Positions 1 through 9,561 are shown, numbered from the stretch's first letter. The stretch is DNA of 64,000 nucleotides from Mobilitalea sibirica (GCF_015999265.1 NZ_JAEAGR010000006.1:124001-188000); one strand, 5' to 3'. The notes: generated by a model not told the origin, from the sequence alone. Numbers and translations: made by a program.

Positions 1-191
1 GTTGCCATGAACTATGCAATTACGATGCTATAAAGGTAAAAAAGCCTTGGTTTTTAAAATTATTGCTTCGCTAACGTGCATTCTATATAAACCAGTTAGG
101 AAAATATTAATCTAATTGAAAGCAATGTTAATCTACAGATCATATTAAACGAATTAGTAATAAAATAAATATAGTATTATTCGGAGGTAAA

Positions 192-1226
192 ATGATAAAC
201 GTAAGGATGAAAAACAAAAAAATGATCTATAGTATCATAATGATGATATTTATAGTGGTATTAACTGCCTGTAGCAATAAGGATACAATTCAAATAGAGA
301 GTGTAGATGAAGATATAAAGAAGGAAAGTAATAATAACGATCAAGCTGAGATGGAGGCTTCTGACACCACTGATAGGGGAGTTACTAATATAGAAACAGA
401 TACTAAGGTATCTGAGGATGCAACAGAAGTCATAGAAGAAACGAATCAAAATGTATCGGATGCTTTGCAGGAAGTGTCACTATTCGCCCCGGATTTAATA
501 AAAGAGGGAGATGAGTTCGCTTTAACTTTTGCACCGGATGGAAAAACCGTATACTATTCAAGAGCATCAAGAGACTATATGAAATCGGACATATATTATA
601 GTGAATTAGATAACGGTAAGTGGAGCGAACCTCAAATAGCATCATTTTCTAGTGAGTATGTTGATTTTGATCCATTTATGATAAAAGATGGTACTAAGTT
701 ATTTTTTGTTTCAAACAGACCAATTGATGGAAAAAGAAGCGGATATAATATATGGATGGTTGAGAAAGATGGTGAGGATTGGGGAGATCCTAACAGTCTG
801 GGAGATATTTTGAACACCCCATATAACGATGCATTTTGCTCTATAGCAGAGAATGGAAACATTTATTTCTGTTCCGATAGGGCAGGGGGCGTTGGATCTT
901 ACGATATATATATGAGCAGATTGGTTGATGGAGAATATCAGAAGCCTGAAAATCTGGGAGAAGGAATTAATACCAGAATGAACGATACAGATCCGTTGAT
1001 TTCTTTTGATGAAAGCTTTCTTATATTTACAAGAGGAGATCTGTATGTAAGTTATAATATGGATGGTGAATGGTCTGAACCCGAGCCTTTAGATAAAGTC
1101 AACACAGAAGCAAGAGAATACTCGCCCGGTAGAAGTCATAATGGAGAAAAATTATTTTTTGCCAGGGAACAGCAAGGAAAAAGAGAAATCTATCATATCG
1201 ATTTTAGTGCTCTGGGACTAAGATAA
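192..1226 (+). CDS. lipoprotein with PD40 (TolB-like) beta-propeller repeats
   Basis: An exported lipoprotein of 344 residues. The N-terminus is a basic stretch, a hydrophobic core and a lipobox (VVLTAC, Cys at about residue 27), so it should be anchored on the outer face of the membrane. An acidic Asn/Asp/Glu/Thr-rich spacer follows to about residue 95. The rest contains PD40/WD40-like propeller repeats, seen as FAPDGKTVYYSR, FVSNRPIDG..YNIWMV and YFCSDRAGG..YDIYMSR. Such domains, as in TolB, usually mediate protein or ligand binding; no catalytic motif is visible. The start at 192 has GGAGG four bases upstream. The gene heads a run of exported proteins with no clear terminator after it. Its ligand is unknown. 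Confidence 0.85.
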   Translation: MINVRMKNKKMIYSIIMMIFIVVLTACSNKDTIQIESVDEDIKKESNNNDQAEMEASDTTDRGVTNIETDTKVSEDATEVIEETNQNVSDALQEVSLFAPDLIKEGDEFALTFAPDGKTVYYSRASRDYMKSDIYYSELDNGKWSEPQIASFSSEYVDFDPFMIKDGTKLFFVSNRPIDGKRSGYNIWMVEKDGEDWGDPNSLGDILNTPYNDAFCSIAENGNIYFCSDRAGGVGSYDIYMSRLVDGEYQKPENLGEGINTRMNDTDPLISFDESFLIFTRGDLYVSYNMDGEWSEPEPLDKVNTEAREYSPGRSHNGEKLFFAREQQGKREIYHIDFSALGLR

Positions 1227-1310
1227 AAATTAATAAAAATTATTTTAATACCCCAATAATTTACAAATGATTTGCGAATAAGTTATTAAGCTTAAGAAAG
1301 GGGTATGAAA

Positions 1311-2498
1311 ATGAAAAAAATAATATGCTTAATCATCACAGCCTCTCTTTTGTTTTCCTCTTCGGTAACTGTTTTTGCTAAACCGGACAAAGAAGGAAAA
1401 CAGGACAGGAAACACATTACTCATCAATATAACCAAAGAAATAAAGAAAAAAAACAGATATTTAAATGGAGAACTTCACCTGTCATAAGGTATGGTAGAT
1501 TTAAACTTCCGATAAAACCGATTACAGAAGGCATGGGAGCAGAAGTTACCTTTGATAAAGATAAGGATATATTAACCATAACCAAAGATGATCTTACCAT
1601 AGTTATTGATTTTAACAAGGAAATTGTCACTGTGAATGGAGAAGAGATTAGTAATTCCGATGTCTTCCAACCATGGAATCGGAAAAAAACCATTGTTCTA
1701 ATAAAGTATATTTTAATGTTATTAGGATATACAGCGGAAATTGATGATGAGGAGATAATAATAAAAGATCCGAATTTAGAGCCGCCTACGAATATTACAG
1801 TTACGCCTATTGGAGAAAAAGTGAAACCGCATACATTGAACAGTAATACCCAATATATAATCGTATCTGCTAAAATAACTGCCGGTCAGGCAGCAGGAGG
1901 TAGGGCGGAATTATATGTAGGAGATAAAGTAATAGCAACAGATGAAACAATTACGGAATATGATACCATTGTAACTTTTACAACTTCCGATGGAACTCCA
2001 ACCAATGCAGAGTTAAAAACAGCAATACCAACTGGAGGATATGTAACTGTTCGACTTTATAATGCGGATCATCAGTATGTTACAAGCAAAAAAGGAAACC
2101 CGAAACTTACGGTGGATTATCAGGCACCAACATTAACTTCTATATTGTCAGCCGTATATAATCCATCTGATAGAAAGCTTTATATTGTTGTTGAGGGGGC
2201 TGGTAAGAACGGTGATAAAGTTGATGTCACGAAACTAAACCTATTGGATACACAATTAAGTAAAAGCTATCAGCTTACAAATAAAGATGATGTTGGATCA
2301 CAAGGTACTGTGGTCAGTGATAAATTGCTGACGGTTACTATTGGATCTGCAGATAAGATTGGATTGAACGGTTTCGGAAGTTCAACACTATATTTAACTA
2401 TAGCAGCAGGATCATTGCTGTACGATGAAGCAGGGAATACATCACCCTACTACATTGAGAATCTTACAATACCAGTGGCCGTCATTCATTCGAAATAA
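1311..2498 (+). CDS. secreted protein with copper-amine-oxidase-N-like (stalk) domain
   Basis: Signal peptide at residues 1-23 or so (basic KK, hydrophobic core, AKP cleavage region). After a Lys/Gln-rich mature start, residues ~55-150 match the pattern of the 'copper amine oxidase N-terminal' or stalk domain common in Clostridia (GMGAEVTFDKDKDILTITK, then VNGEEI). This domain is non-catalytic and probably binds cell wall or protein. The C-terminal half looks like beta-sandwich repeats without a recognised name. I chose the second ATG at 1311 because AAAGGGG lies about 7 bases upstream, whereas it abuts the ATG at 1305. It is probably an extracellular structural or adhesion protein. No enzyme residues are seen. 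Confidence 0.8.
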   Translation: MKKIICLIITASLLFSSSVTVFAKPDKEGKQDRKHITHQYNQRNKEKKQIFKWRTSPVIRYGRFKLPIKPITEGMGAEVTFDKDKDILTITKDDLTIVIDFNKEIVTVNGEEISNSDVFQPWNRKKTIVLIKYILMLLGYTAEIDDEEIIIKDPNLEPPTNITVTPIGEKVKPHTLNSNTQYIIVSAKITAGQAAGGRAELYVGDKVIATDETITEYDTIVTFTTSDGTPTNAELKTAIPTGGYVTVRLYNADHQYVTSKKGNPKLTVDYQAPTLTSILSAVYNPSDRKLYIVVEGAGKNGDKVDVTKLNLLDTQLSKSYQLTNKDDVGSQGTVVSDKLLTVTIGSADKIGLNGFGSSTLYLTIAAGSLLYDEAGNTSPYYIENLTIPVAVIHSK

Positions 2499-2574
2499 TA
2501 TGAATAGAAGGGGCTAATAGATGGATTTAGATTAATTGTGAAAAAACGATTAATCAAAAGAAGTCAAAAGAAGA

Positions 2575-2616
2575 GGAATCAGTGTGTATGTGCTTAGATA
2601 CAACTGATTCCTTTTT
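2575..2616 (+). terminator. intrinsic terminator
   Basis: A perfect 9-bp stem, GGAATCAGT (2575-2583) with ACTGATTCC (2603-2611), is followed by TTTTT. It lies 77 bases after the stalk-domain gene and should end that transcript. Confidence 0.85.
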
Positions 2617-2622
2617 CTGTGT

Positions 2623-2790
2623 ATCGTACCTTCCATAGAAAACCCGAAGGTGGGAATTGCTTTTGCCGAAGTTAATGAGCAGGTAACAGCAAAGTAAGTA
2701 ACAAATCTGCGTCTTGTTCCAAGTACAGCAAGTGATGATACCATAGTGACAAACTTGCTTAATGGCATAATTGCTTACGGATCGGAATAG
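2623..2790 (+). pseudogene. short coding relic with in-frame stop
   Basis: Frame 2623-2790 reads as protein-like sequence (ENPKVGIAFAEVNEQVTAK, stop at 2695-2697, then VTNLRLVPSTASDD..LLNGIIAYGSE, stop at 2788-2790). It has no start codon or ribosome-binding site and begins just after a terminator. I read it as the eroded C-terminal end of a lost gene. The family is not recognised, and chance coding likeness cannot be excluded. Confidence 0.35.
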
Positions 2791-2868
2791 AAGATAGCGG
2801 CTGGCCAATAATTTTACCAACTCATCCCAGCGAACCTTCTTTCATACTATTACAGTTTATGATAGATT

Positions 2869-2897
2869 TTGACAAAAATACAAAGAAATGGTAATAT
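2869..2897 (+). promoter_or_regulatory. sigma-A promoter
   Basis: TTGACA (2869-2874), a 17-base spacer and TAATAT (2892-2897) lie 35 bases before the start codon of the Ig-like secreted protein at 2932. Confidence 0.7.
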
Positions 2898-2931
2898 TTT
2901 CATGTGGTGTATGAGAAAAGGAGGATTAGAA

Positions 2932-4344
2932 ATGAGACAAAAATATGCTTTCTTATGGGCTGTTATTTTAATGGCCGGGGGTTTCTTCGGAAGTAACACA
3001 GTAGCAAAAGCATATGAAGACCTTACGAATAAGAATTTAACCTTAACTAGAGTAGCAGACATAGATGTATACAATGATTATATAATTAATGAATTAATGA
3101 TTGATACTGTACAACAAGATCAAAGAGATGGTTTGCAGGTATATAAAATTAACTTAGAGCAGGATGGATATATTTCCTTGCTATTAACAGCCCGTAACGT
3201 AACAAAAACGGTTGAGACGTACGGATCCCGAGGTTTTTCTTCGGATACAAGTGATGCTACTTTAACGGCTACCGTATATCGGGATTCTAAGCTTTTATAT
3301 CCTGTAGTACCTCAGATTATTGCTAAATCCGGTAACAAAGCGGAGTCTGCTCAAAAAATAGCGTTGGATCAGGGTACGTATTATATTGCAATACAGACGG
3401 ATAAATATTCTAACTGGTATGGTGGGACCTCTAACACGGGTGTTTGGGTTAAGGGAGTAGCAGAGTTTATCATTTATTACCAACCGGTGAACAGTAAAGA
3501 GGTTTATCGTCCGTCTACAGTAGGTAAAGAGAATCCTGTAACGATAGAGAAAGAGTTTGTAGGACTGTTAACAGCAACAAATCCTAAGGATTATTATAAG
3601 TTTGAATTAGAAGATAAGGCTTTAGTGAAAATAAATTATATGTATGGATCAACGAAAAATGCTAAATTTATTCTTTACAGTCAGGAGAGAGAAGAGCTAA
3701 TTGCGAAGACAGTAGCCGGTAATAGTGTATGGTATAATGTTGAGAAGTTTTTAGAACCCGGAACATATTATTGTTCACTGGAAACTGTAACACCCAATGA
3801 CGGAGGACTGACCAATTTACTAATTACACAGACGGTATATCCTTTACGGTTAACAAAAAAGAATAAGGATGTTAATACATATGTAACGGTATCAACGATT
3901 GATGCACCCAAAGAAATAAGATATGTCATCGGAAAGCTGACAAACTCGGAATTAACTAGTAGCAAATGGAAGAACGGGAAAATAATTACGGAAGATTTCC
4001 GATTTGGAGTAAACAAGATTGGTTATTATACCGTTCGGGTTACAGATGAGTATGGGAATATGTTTATGCAATCCATAAAGGTAACCTCCTGTGACAAAAA
4101 AGCACCGAGCAGACCAGTGATCAAAAGTTCTAAAGCAGGTAATTATGTAATAACCGGAACCGCTGAGAAAAATTCGCTTGTGACTGTTACGGTAAACAGA
4201 CGATCCTATACCTGTATGGCTTCTTCGAAGGGTAATTTTAAATGTGAAATTTCCGGAAAATTAATTAAGGGACAAACAATCGAAGTCACGGCCCAGGATA
4301 TTTCCGGGAATATCAGTATAAAAGCGGAAGCGACCGTAGAATAA
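2932..4344 (+). CDS. secreted protein with C-terminal bacterial Ig-like domain
   Basis: A 470-residue exported protein with an N-terminal signal peptide (basic RQK, hydrophobic core, AKA cleavage site near residue 27). The ATG at 2932 follows AAAGGAGGATTAGAA; the upstream frame extension has no such signal and would overlap the promoter. The middle consists of two beta-rich segments with repeated aromatic 'GTYYIAIQT' and 'GTYYCSLET' motifs, resembling pre-peptidase C-terminal (PPC) type domains. Residues ~390-470 are a Big-type Ig-like fold (ITGTAEKNSLVTVTV, ending VTAQDISGN). No catalytic motif is seen. It probably acts as a cell-surface binding or structural protein. Confidence 0.8.
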   Translation: MRQKYAFLWAVILMAGGFFGSNTVAKAYEDLTNKNLTLTRVADIDVYNDYIINELMIDTVQQDQRDGLQVYKINLEQDGYISLLLTARNVTKTVETYGSRGFSSDTSDATLTATVYRDSKLLYPVVPQIIAKSGNKAESAQKIALDQGTYYIAIQTDKYSNWYGGTSNTGVWVKGVAEFIIYYQPVNSKEVYRPSTVGKENPVTIEKEFVGLLTATNPKDYYKFELEDKALVKINYMYGSTKNAKFILYSQEREELIAKTVAGNSVWYNVEKFLEPGTYYCSLETVTPNDGGLTNLLITQTVYPLRLTKKNKDVNTYVTVSTIDAPKEIRYVIGKLTNSELTSSKWKNGKIITEDFRFGVNKIGYYTVRVTDEYGNMFMQSIKVTSCDKKAPSRPVIKSSKAGNYVITGTAEKNSLVTVTVNRRSYTCMASSKGNFKCEISGKLIKGQTIEVTAQDISGNISIKAEATVE

Positions 4345-4413
4345 AAAAAATTTAATGTAGGATAAAAGGTAATGAAAAGGAACGTTAAGGTTCGTAAGAT
4401 GGACCTTATAAAA

Positions 4414-4466
4414 AAAGAACCTTCAAATGATGAAAGCGTTAACCATTTGAAGGTTCTTTATATTCT
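4414..4466 (+). terminator. intrinsic terminator, probably bidirectional
   Basis: A 16-bp perfect stem, AAAGAACCTTCAAATG (4414-4429) with its complement at 4444-4459, sits 70 bases after the Ig-like protein gene. A-rich and T-rich flanks allow use from both strands. Confidence 0.85.
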
Positions 4467-4615
4467 TTTGTTTCATTATTTAGGTTATTATTAAATATAC
4501 AATTGTGAAAAATAATATAACTCAGTAAGATGCTTTTGTAGGATAGAAGAAAGGTGTGAATTATCCCCCAACGTGGGTATCGGTAATTATGCCGATTCTT
4601 AGGGTGCATTCTGTC

Positions 4616-4777
4616 TTATCCTCGTTTTTTTGTTCTGCTTTTTTCATGGGCTGATTCGTGCACACCGATAATCTGACCGTTCAAAATACCTGCATTCGCA
4701 TTATCCCTAGGTTCCATCTTCCTTAATTCAGGATTACTTTTTTCTCTGTCTCTCATTCGGTTTTTATTGTTGTTCAT
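4616..4777 (-). CDS. small basic protein, 53 residues
   Basis: A short reading frame on the minus strand. The start at 4777 has AGGAG about 7 bases upstream; an ATG two codons earlier (4783) abuts the Shine-Dalgarno and is less likely. The product begins MNNNKNRMRDREKSNPEL and ends in a basic HEKSRTKKRG tail, with NANAGILNGQIIGVHESA in between. It has no membrane segment or Cys. The composition is that of a soluble nucleic-acid-binding or spore-type small protein, but I do not recognise the family. It has its own ~700-base slot between a terminator and putP. The remaining bases here show no other gene; a weak inverted repeat (ATCGG..GCCGAT, near 4578-4597) lies downstream of the stop. Confidence 0.55.
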   Translation of the reverse strand: MNNNKNRMRDREKSNPELRKMEPRDNANAGILNGQIIGVHESAHEKSRTKKRG

Positions 4778-5052
4778 GTTCATTCTCCTTTTTTATTAGT
4801 ATACTGCTGATATTATTATTAGGCAGATGGTCATAAATTATATCTATTATGTTTATTTGTTTAATAAAGTGTATTAATATAACATTAGTCCAGTATTAGA
4901 AAAGATGCTTTCGTTTGAAAATGTCTATTTTTTGGGGTATGTATACACTAAGGTTTCATGCCTGTGTAATTTCTAATAAAAATACTTTATATTTATTATA
5001 TTTTGGTGTATAATTATTACTATAAGTTTTGAAAATAGGAGGGAGATTTATT

Positions 5053-6588
5053 ATGGAACAGGTTATTCATGCGGTGGTATTGGGTCTTTATTTGTCTGTA
5101 ATGCTAGCAATTGGTATCTATTTTTACAGACGAAATAAAAGCCAGACCGATTATTTTCTTGGGGGAAGAAATCTTAATTTTTGGGTAACATCAATGAGTG
5201 CTCAGGCATCGGATATGAGCGGCTGGCTATTAATGGGACTTCCCGGTACGGCTTTTATCCTTACTTATAACAATGGTATGGCAGAAGCTTTATGGACGGC
5301 AATTGGACTTTCCATTGGTACATATCTCAACTGGCTATTCCTAGCTAAGAGACTTAGAAACTATTCTGAAAAAGCAGGAAATTCAATTACAATCCCGACA
5401 TTTCTTGAAAACAGATTTAGGGATAAGACACATCTTATCCGAACCATAGCTGCGTTTTTCATTATAATATTTTTCTTGATTTATACCGCGGCACAGTTTT
5501 CAGCGGGTGCTAAGCTTTTCAATGCTGTATTCGGTATTGACTATCAGTTGGCTTTAATAATCGGCGCTTTAGTAATAGTATCTTATACCTTCCTAGGTGG
5601 GTTTTCTGCGGTATGTTGGACGGATCTGATTCAGGGTATCCTAATGTTTTTTGCGATTGTTTTACTTCCTTTATTTGCGGTATTTAAGCTTGGTGGAGCT
5701 GTGGAAACATTTGACTTGGCAGCAGCTCTTGATAACGCAACCGAAAGCTTTGGTTTTCGTGAGTGGACAGGCATAGGAAACGGGTTAGGAGTATTAAGTA
5801 TTATTTCCATTGCTGCCTGGGGTCTGGGTTATTTTGGACAACCTCATATCCTTTCAAGGTTTATGGGTATTCGCCAAGCAAAGCATATTAAGCCTGCCAG
5901 AAGGATAGCTATGGTATGGGTTATTGTAACACTTTTTGCAGCGGTTATACTTGGTGTAATCGGTAAAGCATACATCTCAACTGTTGTATCAGCCGAAGAG
6001 TTAGCTACCATGGATGGAGAGAGAATTTTTATCTATATGACACAAAACTTGTTGAAAGGACCTTTTGCAGCGATTCTTGCAGGTTTACTCTTGACAGCCA
6101 TCCTTGCTGCAATTATGAGTACGGCGGATTCGCAGCTTTTAGTTACCTCCTCCGCAATTTCAGAGGACATTGGAAAGAAATTATTCGGTAATAAGGTTAA
6201 TGATAAAAATGCAATCTGGATCAGCCGTGCCAGTGTATTAATTATTGCAGTGATTGCTGTGTTGATTGCCAGTGATCCTAATAGCTCTGTTTTTGATTTG
6301 GTTTCTTACGCCTGGGCAGGTTTTGGTGCCGCTTTCGGTCCAGCCATATTAATCTCTCTTTATTGGAAGAGAATGAACTGGCAAGGTGCTTTGGCAGGTA
6401 TTTTATCCGGAGGTTTGACCGTGCTTATCTGGAGAAATTTTATCAAGGAATTTATTAATTTATATGAGCTTCTTCCTGCTTTCGTTGTATCTGCCATTTG
6501 TATCGTTGTGGTAAGTATACTAACGAGTGAACCGGGTGAAGAGATAGAGAAAGAATTTGATGAATTTATTAAAGCAGAAACAGAATAA
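5053..6588 (+). CDS. putP: sodium:proline symporter family (SSS) transporter
   Basis: A 511-residue polytopic membrane protein of the solute:sodium symporter family, with about 13 hydrophobic segments. Family landmarks are the early SDMSGWLLMGLPG segment, the TYLNWLFLAKRLR loop, the GGFSAVCWTDLIQG block, and WGLGYFGQPHILSRFM, all typical of PutP. It should import L-proline with Na+ for osmoprotection or as a fermentation substrate; pantothenate or other amino acids are less likely given the close PutP pattern. The start at 5053 follows GGAGGGAGATTTATT. It is monocistronic, closed by a hairpin. No proline-catabolic genes lie nearby. Confidence 0.9.
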   Translation: MEQVIHAVVLGLYLSVMLAIGIYFYRRNKSQTDYFLGGRNLNFWVTSMSAQASDMSGWLLMGLPGTAFILTYNNGMAEALWTAIGLSIGTYLNWLFLAKRLRNYSEKAGNSITIPTFLENRFRDKTHLIRTIAAFFIIIFFLIYTAAQFSAGAKLFNAVFGIDYQLALIIGALVIVSYTFLGGFSAVCWTDLIQGILMFFAIVLLPLFAVFKLGGAVETFDLAAALDNATESFGFREWTGIGNGLGVLSIISIAAWGLGYFGQPHILSRFMGIRQAKHIKPARRIAMVWVIVTLFAAVILGVIGKAYISTVVSAEELATMDGERIFIYMTQNLLKGPFAAILAGLLLTAILAAIMSTADSQLLVTSSAISEDIGKKLFGNKVNDKNAIWISRASVLIIAVIAVLIASDPNSSVFDLVSYAWAGFGAAFGPAILISLYWKRMNWQGALAGILSGGLTVLIWRNFIKEFINLYELLPAFVVSAICIVVVSILTSEPGEEIEKEFDEFIKAETE

Positions 6589-6620
6589 GACATTTATTAA
6601 AAGATAAACTATCATTCTAC

Positions 6621-6680
6621 AATGAAGTGAACCCTTTTCATTAGATTAAGTCTAATAGAAGGAGTTCGCTTCATTTTATT
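6621..6680 (+). terminator. hairpin terminator after putP
   Basis: AATGAAGTGAAC pairs with GTTCGCTTCATT, with an inner TTAGA/TCTAA helix, followed by TTATT. The remaining sequence to 6923 is AT-rich and shows no gene. Confidence 0.65.
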
Positions 6681-6923
6681 ATAGATACTAGAAAAACTAG
6701 TATAACTGTAGTGCGTTGGGTATATTTCTTTAGTTGTACTAAAATTGTTTAGGAAGAAATCTTGTAAATCATAATTATGAGTATCGGATGATTATAAAAG
6801 TGGATATTAATTTATTAGAATGCTATAATGTGATTAATAATGGAGGGATTTAAATAAAAAATACTTAGATGTCAAATTCGGAATTTGGTAGTATAACATG
6901 CAGGTAATATTTAGGAGGACATA

Positions 6924-7324
6924 ATGATATTTCAAAATACTGAGATTTATAATGTTGAAGAGTTGATCGAAGATAGGGAAAAGGGAGGTTATCGGCTTGC
7001 AAGGCTTCCAAAGAATATCATTGACTGGTTAAATCCGAATGCAAAAAAATCAGTTTTTTATACCTGCGGTTGTGAATTAAGGTTTAACTTACATTCGGAT
7101 GAGGCAATTATATATTTACAAAGGGATCTAAGCGGACAGGATATCATGCCTTACGGCATTACAGAAGTATGGCAGGGAGATTATCAGGGACGTTATCTTA
7201 TATTGACGGCAGCACTTGTATGACAAGGCTGAGCGGATTGTCCTCGGATGGAATTCATCCTTCCAATACAGGTATGGCAGAAATAGCAGAACAAATTTAT
7301 AGGAAAATATCGGATTTCACATGA
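6924..7324 (+). pseudogene. decayed SGNH/GDSL-type esterase
   Basis: Positions 6924-7223 encode 99 residues resembling the N-terminal beta-sandwich module of a clostridial SGNH hydrolase family (NVEELIEDREKGG, RLPKNIIDWLN, GCELRFNLHSDEA). The frame then stops. Immediately after, in the +1 frame, SGLSSDGIHPSNTGMAEIAEQ.. up to the TGA at 7322-7324 reproduces the C-terminal block with the catalytic Asp and His (DGIHPS). The whole central alpha/beta core, including the GDS serine block, is missing, so an internal deletion with a frameshift has removed the active site. The ribosome-binding site (AGGAGGACATA) is still intact. The original was probably a carbohydrate esterase. The truncated N-terminal domain could still be expressed. 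Confidence 0.75.
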
Positions 7325-7420
7325 CTATAAAGTTTGGTTTTAGACTATCATTGACTGTTATTATTATCTGAGAAAATAATGTTAACCCAACAAATAATGA
7401 TAAAGCTAGGGGGAAAACCA

Positions 7421-8107
7421 TTGGCAAAAAAACAGAAAAAGAATAAACTATGGAAAGTGGCCTTATTTCTATTTACAGGAACTTTATTCATGATTGTAGC
7501 GCTAATATCAATTAATCTTTATGTGAAAACCACCGTCAGAAAAAAGATAATCCTTCCGGAAGAAGCGAGTGGCTTAGAAGCTGACTGCATAGTGGTACTG
7601 GGAGCAGGGGTCTGGAGTGATGGAAGACCCAGTCATATGCTGGAAGACCGCCTCTTACAGGGGATCGACTTATATCATGCAGGGGCATCGAACCGACTTT
7701 TAATGAGCGGTGATCATGGCAGAGCGAATTATGATGAAGTGAATACTATGAAAAGTTTTGCGATGAATAGAAGTGTCCCGTCTAAGCATATCTTTATGGA
7801 TCATGCAGGGTTTTCAACCTATGAAAGCATGTATCGTACGAAAGAAGTTTTTCAGGCAAATAAAATAATTATCATTACACAGGAGTATCACTTATATCGT
7901 GCTTTATATATTGCTGAAAAACTTGGACTTGATGCTTACGGCGTGGCTTCTGATCCAAGATCCTATGTCGGTCAGGAGTATAGGGAATCCCGCGAATTCT
8001 TGGCTAGAATTAAGGACTTCTTTTATACAATTGTAAAACCTGCTCCTACTTATCTGGGAGAAGCAATACCTGTTAGCGGTAATGGGGATATTACAAATGA
8101 CAAGTAA
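7421..8107 (+). CDS. SanA/YdcF-type DUF218 membrane protein
   Basis: A 228-residue protein with one N-terminal membrane anchor (residues ~10-32) and a DUF218 domain. Motifs are ADCIVVLGAGVWSDGRPSHML near the start, RLLMSGDHG, and the acidic NYDEVNTM loop, with a later IIITQEYHLYRALYIAEKLG stretch. SanA-type proteins affect envelope integrity and vancomycin sensitivity in other bacteria; the chemistry is unsettled. I prefer the TTG at 7421, which follows AGGGGGAAAACCA; the ATG 42 bases upstream lacks a ribosome-binding site. It converges with serS across a shared hairpin. Confidence 0.8.
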   Translation: MAKKQKKNKLWKVALFLFTGTLFMIVALISINLYVKTTVRKKIILPEEASGLEADCIVVLGAGVWSDGRPSHMLEDRLLQGIDLYHAGASNRLLMSGDHGRANYDEVNTMKSFAMNRSVPSKHIFMDHAGFSTYESMYRTKEVFQANKIIIITQEYHLYRALYIAEKLGLDAYGVASDPRSYVGQEYRESREFLARIKDFFYTIVKPAPTYLGEAIPVSGNGDITNDK

Positions 8108-8185
8108 GGAATAAGATGAAGTACAATATTCCATAACTTGTTTGCGATTGAAATTTATATGTCCTTCAACCTATGTGTAAGAAAT

Positions 8186-8238
8186 GTGCACCTACAAATG
8201 CTTTTGTATCAAACATTTGGGTGCACGTTAGTCTTTCT
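8186..8238. terminator. bidirectional terminator between convergent genes
   Basis: GTGCACC (8186-8192) pairs with GGTGCAC (8220-8226), extended by AAATG/CATTT inside, with a T-rich run on the plus side. It separates the DUF218 gene from serS, which run towards each other. Confidence 0.7.
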
Positions 8239-8283
8239 CTAAAGATTTCTTCGTATTTGCTATTTACATAATATGAGTTATCA

Positions 8284-9561
8284 TTACTTAATTATTGTGT
8301 TACCACCCATATAAGGCTGTAATGCCGCGGGGATATTAACGGAACCGTCGGAATTTAAATTGTTTTCTAAAAAGGCTATCAGCATTCTCGGAGGAGCTAC
8401 TACCGTGTTGTTTAAGGTATGAGCAAAATACTTACCGCTTTCACCGGTTACACGGATTTTCAGTCTGCGAGCCTGTGCATCACCTAAATTGGAGCAGCTG
8501 CCTACTTCAAAGTATTTCTTTTGTCTTGGAGACCAAGCTTCTACATCGATGGATTTTACTTTCAAATCGGCCAAATCACCGGAACAGCATTCTAAGGTTC
8601 TCACCGGAATATCCAGGGAACGGAATAAATCAACGGTGTTTTGCCAGAGTTTATCAAACCACATCATACTATCCTCCGGCTTACATACTACAATCATTTC
8701 CTGCTTTTCAAATTGGTGAATACGGTATACACCTCTTTCCTCCAGACCATGAGCACCCTTCTCTTTTCTAAAGCAGGGGGAGTAACTGGTTAGTGCTTGT
8801 GGGAGAGAATCTTCTGTTAATATAGTATCAATATACTTACCAATCATGGAATGCTCACTGGTACCGATTAGGTATAAGTCCTCGCCCTCAATTTTGTACA
8901 TCATGGCATCCATTTCTGCAAAGCTCATAACGCCGGTTACTACTTCGCTTCGGATCATAAACGGAGGGATACAATAGGTGAAGCCGCGACTGATCATGAA
9001 ATCTCTGGCGTAAGAAATTACTGCGGAATGAAGTCTTGCGATATCACCCATCAGATAATAAAAGCCATTACCGGCTACCTTTCTGGCACTTTCTAAATCA
9101 ATGCCGTTAAATTTATCCATAATATCTGTATGATAGGGGATTTCATAATCTGGAACCGCCGGTTCACCATAACGCATTACTTCAACATTTTCGCTGTCAT
9201 CCTTGCCAATCGGAACACTGGGATCGATGATGTTAGGGATTGTCATCATAATATGTTTGATTTTTTCTTCTAATTCACTTTCTTTTGCTTCCAACTTAGC
9301 TAAACGTTCTGAATCTGCAGTTACCTGTATTTTTAGTTTTTCAGCTTCCTCTCTCTTTCCTTGTGCATAAAGACCACCTATTTCTTTGGAGATTTTGTTT
9401 CTCTCAAATCGTAAGTTATCAGCCTCTTGCTTTGTATTTCTGTTTTCTAAATCCAAGGCAATCACTTCATCAACCAGCGGAAGCTTACTCTCCTGAAATT
9501 TATTTTTGATGTTTTGCTTTACGATTTCAGGATTCTCCCTTACAAATTTAATGTCTAGCAT
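8284..9561 (-). CDS. serS: seryl-tRNA synthetase
   Basis: A 425-residue class II synthetase that charges tRNA-Ser (and tRNA-Sec where present) with serine in the cytosol. Residues ~1-110 form the tRNA-binding antiparallel coiled coil (MLDIKFVRENPEIVKQN, then a long charged helical pair). The catalytic core carries motif 2 (SPCFRKEKGAHG, then RVHQFEK-like RIHQFEKQEM) and motif 3 near the end (HTLNNTVVAPPRMLIAFLE). Length is normal. The start follows TAAGGAGGAAAATC. Expression is controlled by a T-box leader upstream on the same strand. Confidence 0.98.
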   Translation of the reverse strand: MLDIKFVRENPEIVKQNIKNKFQESKLPLVDEVIALDLENRNTKQEADNLRFERNKISKEIGGLYAQGKREEAEKLKIQVTADSERLAKLEAKESELEEKIKHIMMTIPNIIDPSVPIGKDDSENVEVMRYGEPAVPDYEIPYHTDIMDKFNGIDLESARKVAGNGFYYLMGDIARLHSAVISYARDFMISRGFTYCIPPFMIRSEVVTGVMSFAEMDAMMYKIEGEDLYLIGTSEHSMIGKYIDTILTEDSLPQALTSYSPCFRKEKGAHGLEERGVYRIHQFEKQEMIVVCKPEDSMMWFDKLWQNTVDLFRSLDIPVRTLECCSGDLADLKVKSIDVEAWSPRQKKYFEVGSCSNLGDAQARRLKIRVTGESGKYFAHTLNNTVVAPPRMLIAFLENNLNSDGSVNIPAALQPYMGGNTIIK

